Positions 33,440 through 45,075 of a DNA stretch of 64,000 nucleotides are shown one piece after another. Source of the stretch: Paramyrothecium sp. XJ0827 (taxonomy: Eukaryota > Ascomycota > Sordariomycetes > Hypocreales > Stachybotryaceae); NCBI GenBank assembly GCA_020881915.1, contig JAJFPB010000006.1:2542001-2606000 (forward strand), read 5' to 3'. The notes below the pieces were generated by a model that ran no database searches, was not told the DNA's origin, and saw only the letters and a program-made list of their open reading frames with translations. Made by a program: the position numbers and the translations under genes. Positions within the stretch are counted from its first letter, which is position 1, and every line of letters starts with the position of its first letter.

Positions 33440-36400
33440 TCTAACCGGGAACGGATATTGCGACGCTGTTTAGCAACGCAAGTAGTCGTACAGATGACGC
33501 AAGGCGTAGTTGAAGAGCCCTCCTCTATTGTGAGAAAAATAACAATGGTGCAGCCTCCCCCAAGATGATGATATAGAAAAACCTTTTTTGAGCTTTTGTG
33601 TACACTTCAGAGACGTGTTGTGGGAGAAGCAGTCGGACAAGGCGTGGTGATGTCGACAACGCTTAGAGTGGATTGTTGATGAATGAAATATACAGATTGC
33701 GTAACAAAAAAAGAAAGCGATAAAACATCCAGTGATGGATGGTGAAGTAGAAATCGTCGAGTTGAATCAGAGGCTCATTGAATATGTAGTTTGGTAGTTT
33801 AGACAAAAAAAGGCGTTGTAAGGAAATGGTCGTGTAGCGAGGAATGCGGCTGAGCCGGCGGACTCGGTAGTGATTGAAAAACGGAGATATGGTCGTTATG
33901 AAGACATCGGTGATGGTGAAAGGAAACTAAAGAATGACTCCGACAAAAGAGGACGGCGATGTGTGACGACGGCGTGGGACGAAGCCGCCAAGGAGAAGTG
34001 TCGAATTATGGAGGACTGATGAGATAGAAGGTGTACTCAGAACCGAGAGGTAGGTGTCAGACCAGCGGAGCTGGTGGCCAAGGAGAGCGTAAGCTCACCC
34101 AAGGCGGATTGGCGGTTGAGGAAACGGGAACCGAGCAAATCACGCGAGCCAATCGAGCCGAGCCGGTCTTGTCCAACACAGAGCTGGACAAGCAGAGAAC
34201 ACTCTGATTTGTCCTTTCTGTGCAACTTGATACCGTACTCGATCGCAGATGTAGGAATCGATAGATGTCGTGATGGAGTCCTTCGGGGTCGCGATGTCGG
34301 CGGAGCCGAGTAGTCAAGGTGTGGGTGGCGTGATCGGAAGCTATGAACTGCGACCGCAGTGCAAAGATGACCAAGTTGACGACGAGATTACCGGTAGGCT
34401 AATCGGAGGAGATGGAATTGATCTATGACTCTTCTTTCTCTCGATGACTGAGGCTGCCGAAGACGGATGGTTGGGTGAGTCAGTCTGTTGGTTGCAGCGG
34501 GAACCTCTGGCTTGCGTAGGCAGGAGAACGGGATTGATGAGCGAGGATGGATGAATGGATGGACGGAGGTCGGGTAGAAGAAAGCAAGCTCGAGCAGAAA
34601 GAAGGCCGTTGACGATGAGGGTATCGGGATAGACGAAAAGAGTGCAGAAGGAGGAGTGGCAAAAAGGGAAAGGGAAGGGACGGATAATAAGGAAGGTTGC
34701 AGGAACAGGTTAGAGATAAGGGAGGGTAGGTCTGGAAGAGGAGAGAAACTGGCGGTGATGGCGAGTGACCGTGAGAGCAGTAGGGAGCGAGAGCAAGGAG
34801 AGACGAAAGGTGGGTACTCGTTGGGGGAGAGAGTGAGTAACCCAACTTGGTCGGACTCGACTGACCAAAGGGCTGGGGTGGCCCAATGGGCGCCGTCTCA
34901 GTGCCGCATGTACAGCGTACCTGGTATCGTGCAGCGTGCAGCGCTGGGCAGAGGTACCTCGGGTACACACGTAGCGGGCCTCTAGTAGTGACTAGTAGAG
35001 TCTAGAAGAGGACAAGCCGCCTTCGTGATCTGGGGTGACTAAATGCTCATGGCCGGTGACATAAACGTGCTCGGTTAGGCAGTGCGGCGCACGGTGCGCC
35101 CAGGTCGCGGACACCTCAACAGCGATGCTGTAATTTACCTGCTGCAGCAGGCTGCAGGCGTAGACAGGTACACGAGCTGATACGTCATGACAGGGGAAGA
35201 CTCGAGTACCTTCTAAACGTTTCCACTTCCGACAGAAAGGGGGGTGATTCCCGCTCTGCGCCCCCTGTTGCTTGCGAAGCCTCCATGAAAGCTGGGCAGA
35301 GGTCATGTTAGGTAAGCCCAGCGACCACGGAGAGGAATGACTGGCCCGTCTCCACTAAACCGTGAAATGACGAGTGTCCAGCGTGACCACTGTGCGAACT
35401 CCTTGAGCCGGCCCCGGCGACATGCACTCCCCGTCATGCTGTCGCACCCTCCAGGTACGCACTCACTTTCGCTGCATACACCGGGGCGTTCTCCATAGTG
35501 GCCTCGTTCCTCCAGCTGCTATTTTGCTACCCAAGGTACTTGGGACTGCCGGCTGGCTGGCTGGCTGGCTGGGTCCACTGCGAATCGAGGGTCCTGCTTT
35601 ATTAGCATCAATAGTGCAGGATTCACCGCCCAACTACCCGTTCGGCCAGTCACGTACCTGAGCCATCCTTGCTTGTATATTCACCGACAATGCATGTAAA
35701 AGGGGAGGCTGTTCTCTTTGACATTGTCGTGTCGATGGTATCCGTCAAAACCCACTCCTAGGCATTAACAACATCGTGGATCAGCTAACAAACACTGTAA
35801 TAGTGCTCTCTACAGTATGCCAACAGCCTCGCTCCCCCCCCCTTCTGTTCCGGAATCCACACACCCTCAACAACACAAAGTCAGGCCTAAGATGCACTGC
35901 GTGGCACCAATGAGAATGTCCGGGGCCCAGAAACAGCAATCCAGTGGGGGAGAGGCGGCAAATGATCGCCCGCTCCCCTAATTCCCTTCCTCCATCTCCC
36001 GATAACGCGCAGCAGCGAGCCTACGGGAAGGACAGGTACGTACTGATACGTAGCTGCGAAAAGGCCAAGTTTCCTGGGCTAGCAGATCCTCCAAACCATT
36101 CTGTCCGGTTCTGTCTCGTCCCCGGACATGCCGGGGTCGAGACAAAGACATCATTGGGTGTCACAGCAATCCTCCTGCATGCCAACTCGAGCCAGATGTG
36201 AGTGCCTCTCAATCAAAGGCCCTGTCCGGTACTGTACTGTTCGGATTTTGTGGTCGACACGTTACGATACCTTGCAGACCCCGCGGCCTTCTTGTTGAGG
36301 GCAGCAGCCATGAGGATTGTACTGTACCATACAGCTAACCTGCAGATGTTTACTTGCCTGTTAATGCGCTGGATCCCCCGTCCCGTACCCACATCGTACC

Positions 36401-37766
36401 TTACATGAAGGCAGCAAGCGAAGGCACGACACGTTCGGTACCTTGCCTTGTCTCTAAAGTACACTTGGTTTGAACTGAATGCATGATTTTGGGCGGACAA
36501 TTGAACGCCCCTCCGAATGTCAGTCGAACGAACATCCGACAAACGAACGGTCTGTGGCAGATCTCCTTATGCAACCGGCCGTCTTCCCCTCACAAGCTCA
36601 AACACTCCCTGCTGCTCCTCCCCCGAAACGGACGAATCCGGACCCCCGCCATGTTTCATGAACCAGTTTTGCTGTAAACAAAGACGAGTGCGTACACAGT
36701 GATTAGTGAGGACCGGCGTCAAGCCCATACTTTGCAGATGTGTCAAATACAGTATCGCAGAAGATACGTTCACAGTTCTTTGATGGGGCTATGCAGTTGG
36801 GATGCCACGATTGGCTCATTGTCCACAACTTTGTCCATCGCTTATCGGCATTGACGCCGCTCGGTATTTGCAGGACTGCACGCACAATTACGGGTCTGCA
36901 CTAATAACGCCAACCTGCTCACCTGAAATGCTTCCAAGGTTGGGGAGGCAGAGCTAAGCCCATGACGCGCTAGAACGCCTTGGGAAGAGGGTCTCCCGTA
37001 CCAGCCCCAGAAGAGTTGAAGAGTCAGTCATGTGTTGTCTCAGTGGGAGGAGCACTTGGAGATCAGCAGGGCAGTCAAAGCTGCTGCTAGCTGTGGTATG
37101 ACCAAAACATGAGGCAATATCTAACGCGCGGCTTGAGCTTCCATATCATTCCACCGGATCTACGCCTCGGGTACTGGACACAGGGCCAAAAGGAATTGGC
37201 CAGTCTCCGGCCGCATTGGATTCGATTGAAGCTTCACCCTGGCTCCCCTCGAGAGCGAAGCCCTGCAGGTCCACGATGCTACCTTTTGGGTAAGGTAGTG
37301 GATCTTTGGTCTTGTCATCCCATCTCTTTGCAACGTGCCCTCCGTCTCTGTTTTGTCTTCTACACCTGACTTATCGTGGACCCACCCTTTTACTCTGGTT
37401 CGGCCTCTTGCAAGCCGCCACACCGCATTAACCTCCTTTCACTCTTCCGTCCAGCCAATGCAACCTCCGTTGACCGCCTTTGTCTGCCGCGCCCGCTGCC
37501 AACCACGCTCGCTGCTGCGCGATCCGCATTTTCCCTACAGCACCCTCCCTGCACGGCGCCCGATTGATAACATCAACAAAACACCGCTCTGTTACCAGGG
37601 CCCTGGCCGACGAGACAGGAAGTATCAAAACAAAGACATTTTCTTTTCCTCCTCACGGCCCAACCTCCTCCCAAAGGAGAGCCTTACCCCCCTATTCGCC
37701 CATTTCCTGCAAACCACAAACGTTTCGCCCCTAACACCGCATCCTCACCGCCTTCGATATTCCAAG
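33440..37766. other. Gene-poor gap, 4.3 kb, between kinase and UTR4
   Basis: The left part (33440 to about 34990) is probably the 5' leader and promoter of the kinase: on the minus strand it is pyrimidine-rich around 34610-34870 and contains upstream frames of 105 and 162 codons (34057-34374 and 34480-34968). The right part has no gene-like frame, a CTGG repeat at 35551 and AGGTACCTT-type motifs. From about 37380 it becomes the C-rich leader of UTR4. Confidence 0.45.
35551..35573 (+). repeat. Short tandem repeat (GGCT)n
   Basis: Five consecutive GGCT units followed by GGG. It is a simple microsatellite in non-coding sequence. Confidence 0.85.
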
Positions 37767-38910
37767 ATGGCGGCTGCGGCTGGCTCCCCCGATTATAATG
37801 TTCTATTATTTGATATTGGTACGATGAGAACCCCTCCTCCTTGGCCTCGGTAGCTAGCGCCGCAGACGATGGAAACGAGTCATGATGTTCTTAGCCTCTC
37901 CCATTTCGTTCTATGAGTATTTTGAGGTGAATCTTGTAAGCTGATATCTCGTGTATTGTAGAGGGGACCGTTTGTCCTATCTCCTTTGTCAAGGATACAT
38001 TGGTATGTGAAATCCGCCGCCGATCCAGTGCCCACCCATACACGGCCTGCTTTATCCGTTCGTCCCCAGCCATGTCCTTGAGACGTGCCATTGGCGATCG
38101 GCAACATGTGCCCGGGCCCCTAGTTCCCTTTGTCTGAGCTATGCCTAGCATGCCTCCGCCTGCATCACCCGACAACGACCTTAGCATGTTCGTGCTCATT
38201 GCTAATCAGTCACTGTGCTTGCATCATGGCAGTTCCCCTACGCATTAGCTGCGCTACCCAATGTCCTTGAACAGCAATGGGATAGCCCAAGCTTCGCGCC
38301 TTATCGCGACGCATTTCCTCCGGAGCACCGCGCTGAGCCTGCGGCCTTTAAGGCCCATGTCCGAGATCTCGTTGCCCAAGATTCGAAGATTGCTTACCTG
38401 AAGTCCTTACAGGGCTACCTTTGGCAGCATGGATACGAAACTGGCGAGATCAAGGCGCCGCTCTTCCCCGATGTAGAGCCCTTCATGAATGCATCGCACG
38501 CAGCGGGCAAGAAGATCATGATCTACTCGTCCGGCTCCGTGCCTGCTCAGAAGCTGCTCTTTGGTCACACCAACGCCGAGCCGTCAGATATGAGGCCCCT
38601 GATCTGCGACTGGTTTGATACCGTCAATGCGGGGCCCAAGACCGACGTGGCTAGCTACACCACCATCTTATCCAAGTATCCTCAAGTTGACCCCGCACGC
38701 TGGCTCTTCTTGAGTGACAACTTGAAGGAGGTTGAAGCCGCTTTGACGGCGGGCATGCAAAGCCTGCCTGTCGTTCGGCCTGGGAATGCCCAGTTGCCAT
38801 CCGACCATCCACTCACTGGTCTTGCCATTCCCGATTTTTCTGCGGAATCCATCGCTCGTGGCAGCGTTTCTAGCCAGTTGATGGACGACTTTCGCAAAGC
38901 ACGCCAGTGA
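37767..38910 (+). CDS. UTR4: Enolase-phosphatase E1 / acireductone synthase (Utr4)
   Basis: HAD-family enzyme of the methionine salvage pathway that turns 2,3-diketo-5-methylthiopentyl phosphate into acireductone. Exons 37767-37818, 37962-38002 and 38233-38910 give 256 residues. The spliced N terminus has LLFDIEGTVCPISFVKDTL, the HAD motif I region with both aspartate-like positions, created only when the first intron is removed inside the glutamate codon. Motif II is IYSSGS and motif III/IV is LFLSDNLKEVEAA. Exon 2 is 41 bp. The second intron, at 230 bp, is longer than its neighbours. It is convergent with BMT2. Confidence 0.93.
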
Positions 38911-39399
38911 CGACGCAGATCTAGAAAGGACTGCCTGTCATCTCCTCTCGATACAGTGGCCCATATATAGATAGGCAGCTAGCCAACGGTAGGAAACGTC
39001 GCCAAAGATGTGCAAGCCTGAGAGCAGCTTTCTTTGGACACATGATTCTCAACCGCGCCGATCCGTCTGTATCCACAGATATCAATACCAGTGCCAACGT
39101 ACATCAAGATAGTTGCGAGATTAGGAGGGCGGCACATGCACCCCGAAGCTGATGCGCAAGCCTTTTGCATCACATTGGAAGCCCGTAGAACCGTAAACTG
39201 TCTTTCCATACCCTAGGGTGGCTTCCGCGGGTCGCCACGCGTCACAGCGACGGATAGGACACCCATGGCTCGTCGACTTAACACGACATTTCAGTGAGAT
39301 GAACGGGCGGTCTGACTTAATGGAATACTCGTCACATACAGGTCGAATTATGTGACAGCCCAAGTGGAGTTGTTGGGTGCCCTGCATGGACAACAGCGT
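38911..39399. other. Convergent 3' region, UTR4 / BMT2
   Basis: About 490 bp between facing stop codons. No further feature is seen. Confidence 0.55.
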
Positions 39400-40278
39400 T
39401 CAGCTCGGTGGGTTTGTCGCGTGCTTGAGAATGACGGAGAAATTGTTCCTCGTACGACCAGGATTGATTTCCTTCTTTGAGCATTCAACATTGCCAGACG
39501 GCTGTATGGTTTCTCTCTTCCAAAGCGTGTAATCCAGTTTTTGCGTCTTCTTGTTCCGCAATTTGACGTATCCCAGCAGTGTCATGATCTGTTCGAAGCG
39601 GTCGTCTGTGAAATACCGGGAGTTGTCCACACAACTTCTGGGAAGCACCACGAACAAACAAGGCAGTAAGGGCTCAGACAAAGCTGAGGGTACCTCGTTG
39701 TCTAGCTTAAGGAATGAGAGCGTACGTCGGAGCATTTCGCCACGGCCTATGGCGTCTGGGACAAAATTAAGTACCAGGCTCATGGAGATCATGTCGAACT
39801 TTTCTGTGTCGTTGGTAGGAATAGGTCGTTCCATGAAATCCTGCTGCTGAATTCCTGGTTCCTGGCTGTTGAGATCGATGTGCACCATGTCGAATATGCC
39901 ACTTGTCGAGCAAGCATTTCGTGTGCTCAAGGCGCCAACTTCGAGCATCTTGAGAGGACGGTCAAGTTGCTTCAACTCCGGGAGCGGCAGCCATTCCAGG
40001 AGAATTTTTGACGTATCTCCACCTCGGTCTATGCTTTGACCTTGGAGACTGGCCTGTTGATAATGACCCAATCCTCCAAGCTTTTCCAATTCCTGGGAGA
40101 TTGCTGCCTCGGCAGCCTTGTCGTTCCTCGCAATGGCCTGCTTCCGCTTCTTTTCGAGTTGGTGATGGTTGTTGATAAGGGTGCGGCTGGCTTTGCGTGA
40201 CATTGTCCTTGCCGATTTGGCCATCGGCGGCCTGCCCTTGGACAGGCTCTTGAGTGCTGCTTGCTTCTTTACGCCCAT
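39400..40278 (-). CDS. BMT2: 25S rRNA adenine-N1 methyltransferase Bmt2
   Basis: Nucleolar SAM-dependent enzyme that makes the m1A2142 mark on 25S rRNA in yeast (established). A single exon of 292 residues. A lysine-rich N terminus with KASRTLINNHHQLEKKRKQA matches the family. The Rossmann core has MLEVGALSTRNACS as the SAM loop, DMVHIDLNSQEPGI as the acidic strand-two segment and ERPIPTNDTEKFDMISMSLVLNFVP as the catalytic strand. The C-terminal block contains DNSRYFTDDRFEQIMTLLGY. It shares a 650 bp divergent promoter with uL23, a ribosomal protein gene whose product sits on the same rRNA. Confidence 0.93.
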   Translation of the reverse strand: MGVKKQAALKSLSKGRPPMAKSARTMSRKASRTLINNHHQLEKKRKQAIARNDKAAEAAISQELEKLGGLGHYQQASLQGQSIDRGGDTSKILLEWLPLPELKQLDRPLKMLEVGALSTRNACSTSGIFDMVHIDLNSQEPGIQQQDFMERPIPTNDTEKFDMISMSLVLNFVPDAIGRGEMLRRTLSFLKLDNEVPSALSEPLLPCLFVVLPRSCVDNSRYFTDDRFEQIMTLLGYVKLRNKKTQKLDYTLWKRETIQPSGNVECSKKEINPGRTRNNFSVILKHATNPPS

Positions 40279-40928
40279 ATTTGTAGGGGAAATGGCTTTG
40301 TGATGAGGTGCAAGGTAGTCAACAGAACCAGGTCGATTTCTCGAAGACTGAGGAGAACCCCAATAATGACCTTGACACCTGAGCTTGATACATCTTCAAT
40401 TGGAACCTCAATATAACTTACCAAAATGGATTTGTCGTGTCTTGTGCTATCCTGAACGTCGGTCAAGCAAGTATTCTAGGCTTGACGCCAGCCTCAGTTC
40501 AATGACCGGAGGAATTGCTTTACCATTAAACATAGAATTCTGCCAGAGAAATACGGTTGTCTTCATTAAGTCAAACTTCTCTCAGCTTCTTGATGGACTA
40601 TAGATATCTTCACTTAGACACTCTGTCGTTGACTGAAGCAAAGAGACTCATATTCTTTACTTACCTTAGTCAGCTGAATCCAGACCATAATCCTTATCTG
40701 ATGTTAGCTTCTCACGTTTGAGCCAAGATTGAACATCACGTGAGCTGGGAGACAATCAAGCCAATCACAGGCCACTATACGGCAGCCCTAATAGAACGAA
40801 AATCCCCGCCCACATCAAGAAAACTAATCGCAAGTCTCCATATCCAACCTGGGCTTGAATCTTTTTTCCCACCACCGTCACTAACCAGCAGCACATCGTC
40901 ACCTCGTGCATACCCAAACACCGACACA
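40279..40928. promoter_or_regulatory. Divergent promoter, BMT2 / uL23
   Basis: A 650 bp shared promoter for a 25S rRNA methyltransferase and a 60S protein. The segment before 40929 is AC-rich with pyrimidine runs, as in fungal ribosomal protein promoters. An AATCACG/ATCACGTGAG stretch at about 40735-40745 contains a CACGTG E-box-like core. Confidence 0.5.
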
Positions 40929-41716
40929 ATGGCCGGAAAGGACGCTACCAAGGGCAAGAAAGGTACGGGTTGAAACAAAGAATCGAATCTGCAACTGCCA
41001 GCAACTCTTTTCCTGCCGGAAGAAGACGCCATGCGATGCCAATCAAATTATCCTACGAGAAAATTTTACGCATCATGCAGCAGCAGTTTTTGCGAGTTCT
41101 GAACAAGAGCGATTGCTGATGTGTTTCCTCATGTAGCCGCCCCTAAGGGCACCAAGCAGGCCAATGCTGCTGCCAAGGCTGCTCTCAAGGGTGTAAGTTT
41201 CCTCCTTCATCTGCCCTCCTCCGCCGAGTACGTGGATCAACGGCGCGCAGACTCTAACTGTCGATACAGTCCAACTCCCAGAAGCAGCGCAAGGTCCGGT
41301 ACAGCACCTCCTTCCACCGCCCCAAGACCCTGGTGCTCTCGCGCGCTCCCAAGTTCCCCCGCAAGTCGATCCCTCACCTGCCTCGCCTCGATGAGCACAA
41401 GGTCGTCGTCCACCCTCTCAACACCGAGAGCGCCATGAAGAAGATGGAGGAGAACAACACCCTCGTCTTCATCGTCGACGTCAAGGCCAACAAGGCCCAG
41501 ATCAAGCTGGCCCTGAAGAAGCTCTACGACATCGACACCGTCAAGATCAACACCCTGATCCGGTATGTCTCTCCTGAAGCCAACTACCAATTTTGCACCA
41601 CAAAGCTAACATAGCTGCCTCTCTTTAGCCCTGATGGTACCAAGAAGGCCTTCGCTCGCCTGACCCCTGACGTCGATGCCCTCGACGTCGCCGCCAACAA
41701 GCTGTCCCTCGTTTAA
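40929..41716 (+). CDS. RPL25: 60S ribosomal protein L23a/L25 (uL23)
   Basis: Large-subunit protein at the polypeptide exit tunnel that binds 25S rRNA. Exons 40929-40962, 41137-41192, 41270-41562 and 41629-41716 give 156 residues. The N terminus is basic and alanine-rich ([16 protein letters not shown]). The core has [48 protein letters not shown] and the C-terminal [19 protein letters not shown]. The tiny first exon (34 bp) followed by a 174 bp intron is a classic ribosomal protein gene layout. I looked for a box C/D snoRNA in that intron and saw no convincing pair of boxes. It is convergent with TIM8. Confidence 0.97.
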
Positions 41717-42094
41717 GGGCTTCTTAATGGTTATTTTGATTTTTACGGGTTTGGTTTGGTCTCACAAAAATGCGAAGCATCGGGCATCGGAAAAGGCGCA
41801 CTAGAACTTAGTCTTTATTGGGTTAAAATGATGATGAATCCAAAGACCAACCATTCACCAGTATCTGATATGCAATTGTGACCGAGTAGTCGTCTTTGTG
41901 AGGCTTGTATCCGTTTATATTCTTGCTCTGTAACGAGAGCTCGAGATCCCACCTAAAAATACATCATGACCTAGGGCCTCAAGGCTAATTGTGTCACCTT
42001 AATTATTCCAGAATCTCCCTCTCCCGGCGTCGGAGAGACGCAGAACTCTCCAGGGCCAAGTGGCCGCGCCTTTTAGAATACCATATTATACATC
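41717..42094. other. Convergent 3' region, uL23 / TIM8
   Basis: About 380 bp between facing stop codons; AT-rich 3' UTR sequence. Confidence 0.55.
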
Positions 42095-42451
42095 CTATGA
42101 TCGCATGTTGTTCAGGTGCTTAATGGTGAGGAAGTTGAGGTCGAGGAATCGGTCGACGCAGTTGCTGATGCAGGTCTCCTCGGAGGAGTCCAGGCCCGAC
42201 TTCTTGATGTTTCCGGTGATACACTTCTTCCAGCAAATGTTGGCCAGAACATGGGTTTCTTTGAGGTTTTAATTAGCGCCAGGTTCAATCTGAGAGGCCA
42301 TGCTTCGCCATGACAATGCGTGATTCAACGTACGAGACTGGATTTGCGAACGCTGCTGCTCGTTGGCCAGGAATTGGCGGAGTTCGGCCTTGTCCTGGTC
42401 GTTGAGCTTCTCCAGGTCTGCGGAGTCATATGAGGTCTGTGACGAGGCCAT
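42095..42451 (-). CDS. TIM8: Mitochondrial import subunit Tim8
   Basis: Small Tim chaperone of the intermembrane space that, with Tim13, escorts hydrophobic precursors to the inner membrane. Two exons (42451-42334 and 42258-42095) give 93 residues. The twin CX3C motif is plain: CWKKC and CISNC. The N-terminal helix is [20 protein letters not shown], and the C-terminal helix is [18 protein letters not shown]. The join reads [16 protein letters not shown], as in other fungal Tim8 proteins. The acceptor is AAAG. Confidence 0.93.
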
Positions 42452-43183
42452 GGTGAGGATTGTGTAGTGGTCAGACGTTCAAGTTGAGGTCGATGTCAGA
42501 GCCAGCTCAAAAATGCAAACTTCAAATGTCAAGATTTTAGATCTAGAGCCCGGTACGTACCTCGCTCAGCCGGAGCCCCACTGTGGCCTGCACTTCCCGC
42601 TCTGAAGGTACCTTACCCCGTACAGCTTCAGCGACGGGCTTCCAGTTGGAACTCCAATCGTCCCAACCCATTTTTAGGTTTTCCTATGGGCTTGGGGGTT
42701 TAAAGATGAAGGTTCGATAGTCTCTACTTCAAAATAAAGGGTGCCATAACCTCCAGTGTTCCTTTTCCATTCTTACATGTATGTGTCCGCATCGAGCACA
42801 TGAAGCCAACCACTCGATTAGGGCAGCTTGGGATGCTCGCCGACACCGGGAAGCACGTAGATACAGACGCATCTCACATCGCGTTGGCATACTAAGACAA
42901 GGTATTTGCGATGGATTTGATAATCCCCAAAATCTATGTCATAACTACCTAAATCCACGTGACAACTCCTGTACGAGTGAAGCCAAGCTGTTTAAACCAA
43001 GAGTCCCCGTTGACCTTCATTAAATCCACCTCTTGTCTTAGACCATACCTCCTAGAAAGCCGAAGTATGTTGTATCTGCTACAGATACCGAGATACCGAC
43101 ACAATCAATCCAGATGTTGAATCAAGGGGAGACGCCCAATAATATTGTACGAAAGCAGTCCAGACTCAATCTTTACCAGTGAG
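42452..43183. other. Intergenic between TIM8 and the Mg transporter
   Basis: About 730 bp carrying the TIM8 promoter and the 3' end of the magnesium transporter. An AAGGTACCTTACC motif is at about 42605-42617. No coding frame stands out. Confidence 0.5.
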
Positions 43184-45075
43184 TTAAATGTACCGAGCAT
43201 ATCGGGCCCAGGAAAGAATGATTGCACAGATGAGGATCATGCTCGCAATGATGCCAAAGAAAGGACCAAGATGTGTCACATCCGCGAAAGGAACGGTGAC
43301 GTTCATACCAAACACACCGCTAACAAGGTTAAGGGGAACCAAGACAGAAGCCAAAAAGGTAATCTTGCTCAGAACGCGATTCGTGTCTGTGCCCTGGGAG
43401 ATGCTGTTGATCGACAGCGTGGCCAAGTAGTTGCTGTGTGCACGCGAAAGCATCTTTTCGAAATGGCCAAGGTTGGTCGCCATGGTTACAACGTGATCTT
43501 GAATATCGCCAAGATACATGCCGATATCCATTCGTGGCGTGACTTGGTAGTTCTCGTTGCAGCGCTTGGTAAAACCGCGTAGGACATCGGCCTTGCCGCC
43601 CAGCAGGCGGAGCAGAGCCATACAATTCTTTCGGACACGGCCGATAGATCGCAAGAACGAATTCGAGTCATCTTCGCGCATAACAAACACCGCATCCTCG
43701 ATAGCGTCCGCCTCTTGCTCGATGGTGTGAATGACCGGTGCAAAGCTATCAACAATATTATCGCTAAGTGGGGTGGTTAGAGCCTCTTAGCCATTACGCG
43801 GAGGAAATGGTGTACTTACATCAGGGCATAGCAGATCCAGTCGCTGCTCAATGAGACATAGTCCTTCAGCGCTGTGATCCTCTTGCGGACTTGCGAGGCA
43901 TGGGTATTCGGCGCGAAGCTGAAGCTCAAAGTTCCCTCACGGAAAACAATGACATAAATGTTGAAAGGTTCATACTCGATGCCGTCTGGTTCCTCAACCA
44001 CGTTGAAAGAGCGGAAAGAGGCAAAGTAGTATGACGGGAACAGCTCAATCTTTTCACGTGCCTCTTGAGTGACCACGTCCTCAATCGTCAAGGGGTGGAT
44101 ACCAAAGGCCTTGCAAATGCCATAGACTTCTTCCTTTGTAGCACTGTTGACATTGAGCCACCATACACCGTCAGTCTCATCCTTGGGTAATTCAAAAAGG
44201 CCCCGAATATCCTCGCCGGGTAAAACCAAATCTCCAAGCTCAGCAGCATGAATCGTGGATTCCCAAGCCGAGGAGAAGAAACTGAAACGATTGTTGTCAA
44301 CCGGGGGAAGCTGAGATTTGACTGGAGGAACCCTTTCGGCAGCTGCCTTTTCTTGCGCCGTAGATTCATCGGATGGTATATCCAGGATATCACCGTCAAT
44401 CGTGACCGCTTGGTTTGTGCGAGACTCAGCGGAACAAACCCGTAAGTCTTGGAAAGTCTCGGCCACGGAGTTCCTACGGCTATCAAGGCGAGCCGCACGG
44501 TCAGAGTGGACGAAGTTCTCCAGGTAGTCAAAGTCGATGTGCAGCTGATCCTTTCGATAGTCATCCTGCAGCGGAAAGCACACGTCCTCTTCAGCAGTCT
44601 TGTTGGTCAAGATGCTCCCAGCATCGTTCTCCGCGTTATGAGACTTGCTGCGGAAGCTGCGACGACTGGATACAGACATGGCACGGCTAAGACCATCTTC
44701 GTGATCTCCCTTGTTGTCAGTAAAGGACAGACCGCGTTCTCTTCGGCGAGCCTCGGCAAAAGCCTTGACGGAATTTGGGGGAGAAATCCCTCTACCATCG
44801 CTGATGGTATCAACAGTAGGTCGACGATTTCGACGAGGCGTAGGCGAAGGCTCGCCAGCATCTTCATCGATCACGGCTTCCTCGAAATCCCGAACGAGGA
44901 TGGCAGGAGTGCTAGGTCCTGCATCGAGGTGCCTCGAACCGTACAGGCTATCGAAAGTTCCCCGGCGTGGTCTCTCATGTCTCTGTGAAGATACTGATTG
45001 GTTACGGTGGTCGTCGAGTTCCGGGACCGGCGTGTCGTAGCCCGTGTCAGAAACCGTCTCGTCGTGGTCAGACAT
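43184..45075 (-). CDS. CorA-family Mg2+ transporter (Alr/Mnr2-like)
   Basis: Divalent metal channel of the CorA superfamily. Two exons (45075-43820 and 43763-43184) give 611 residues. The long N terminus (about 1-280) is charged and serine-rich. The CorA cytoplasmic funnel begins near WWLNVNSATKEEVYGICKAFGIHPLTIEDV. The pore helix comes near the end: LASVLVPLNLVSGVFGMNV, with the defining GMN triplet, then a second helix (GIIASMILICAIILSWARY). A very short C-terminal tail follows. In yeast this branch includes plasma-membrane Alr1/2 and vacuolar Mnr2; the sequence alone does not settle which. An upstream in-frame ATG at 45132 was not used because MSDHDE looks like the family start. Confidence 0.92.

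Noticed and set aside
40963..41136. Possible snoRNA in the first intron of uL23
   Set aside because: No convincing pair of C and D boxes with flanking complementarity, nor an H/ACA layout, could be seen.
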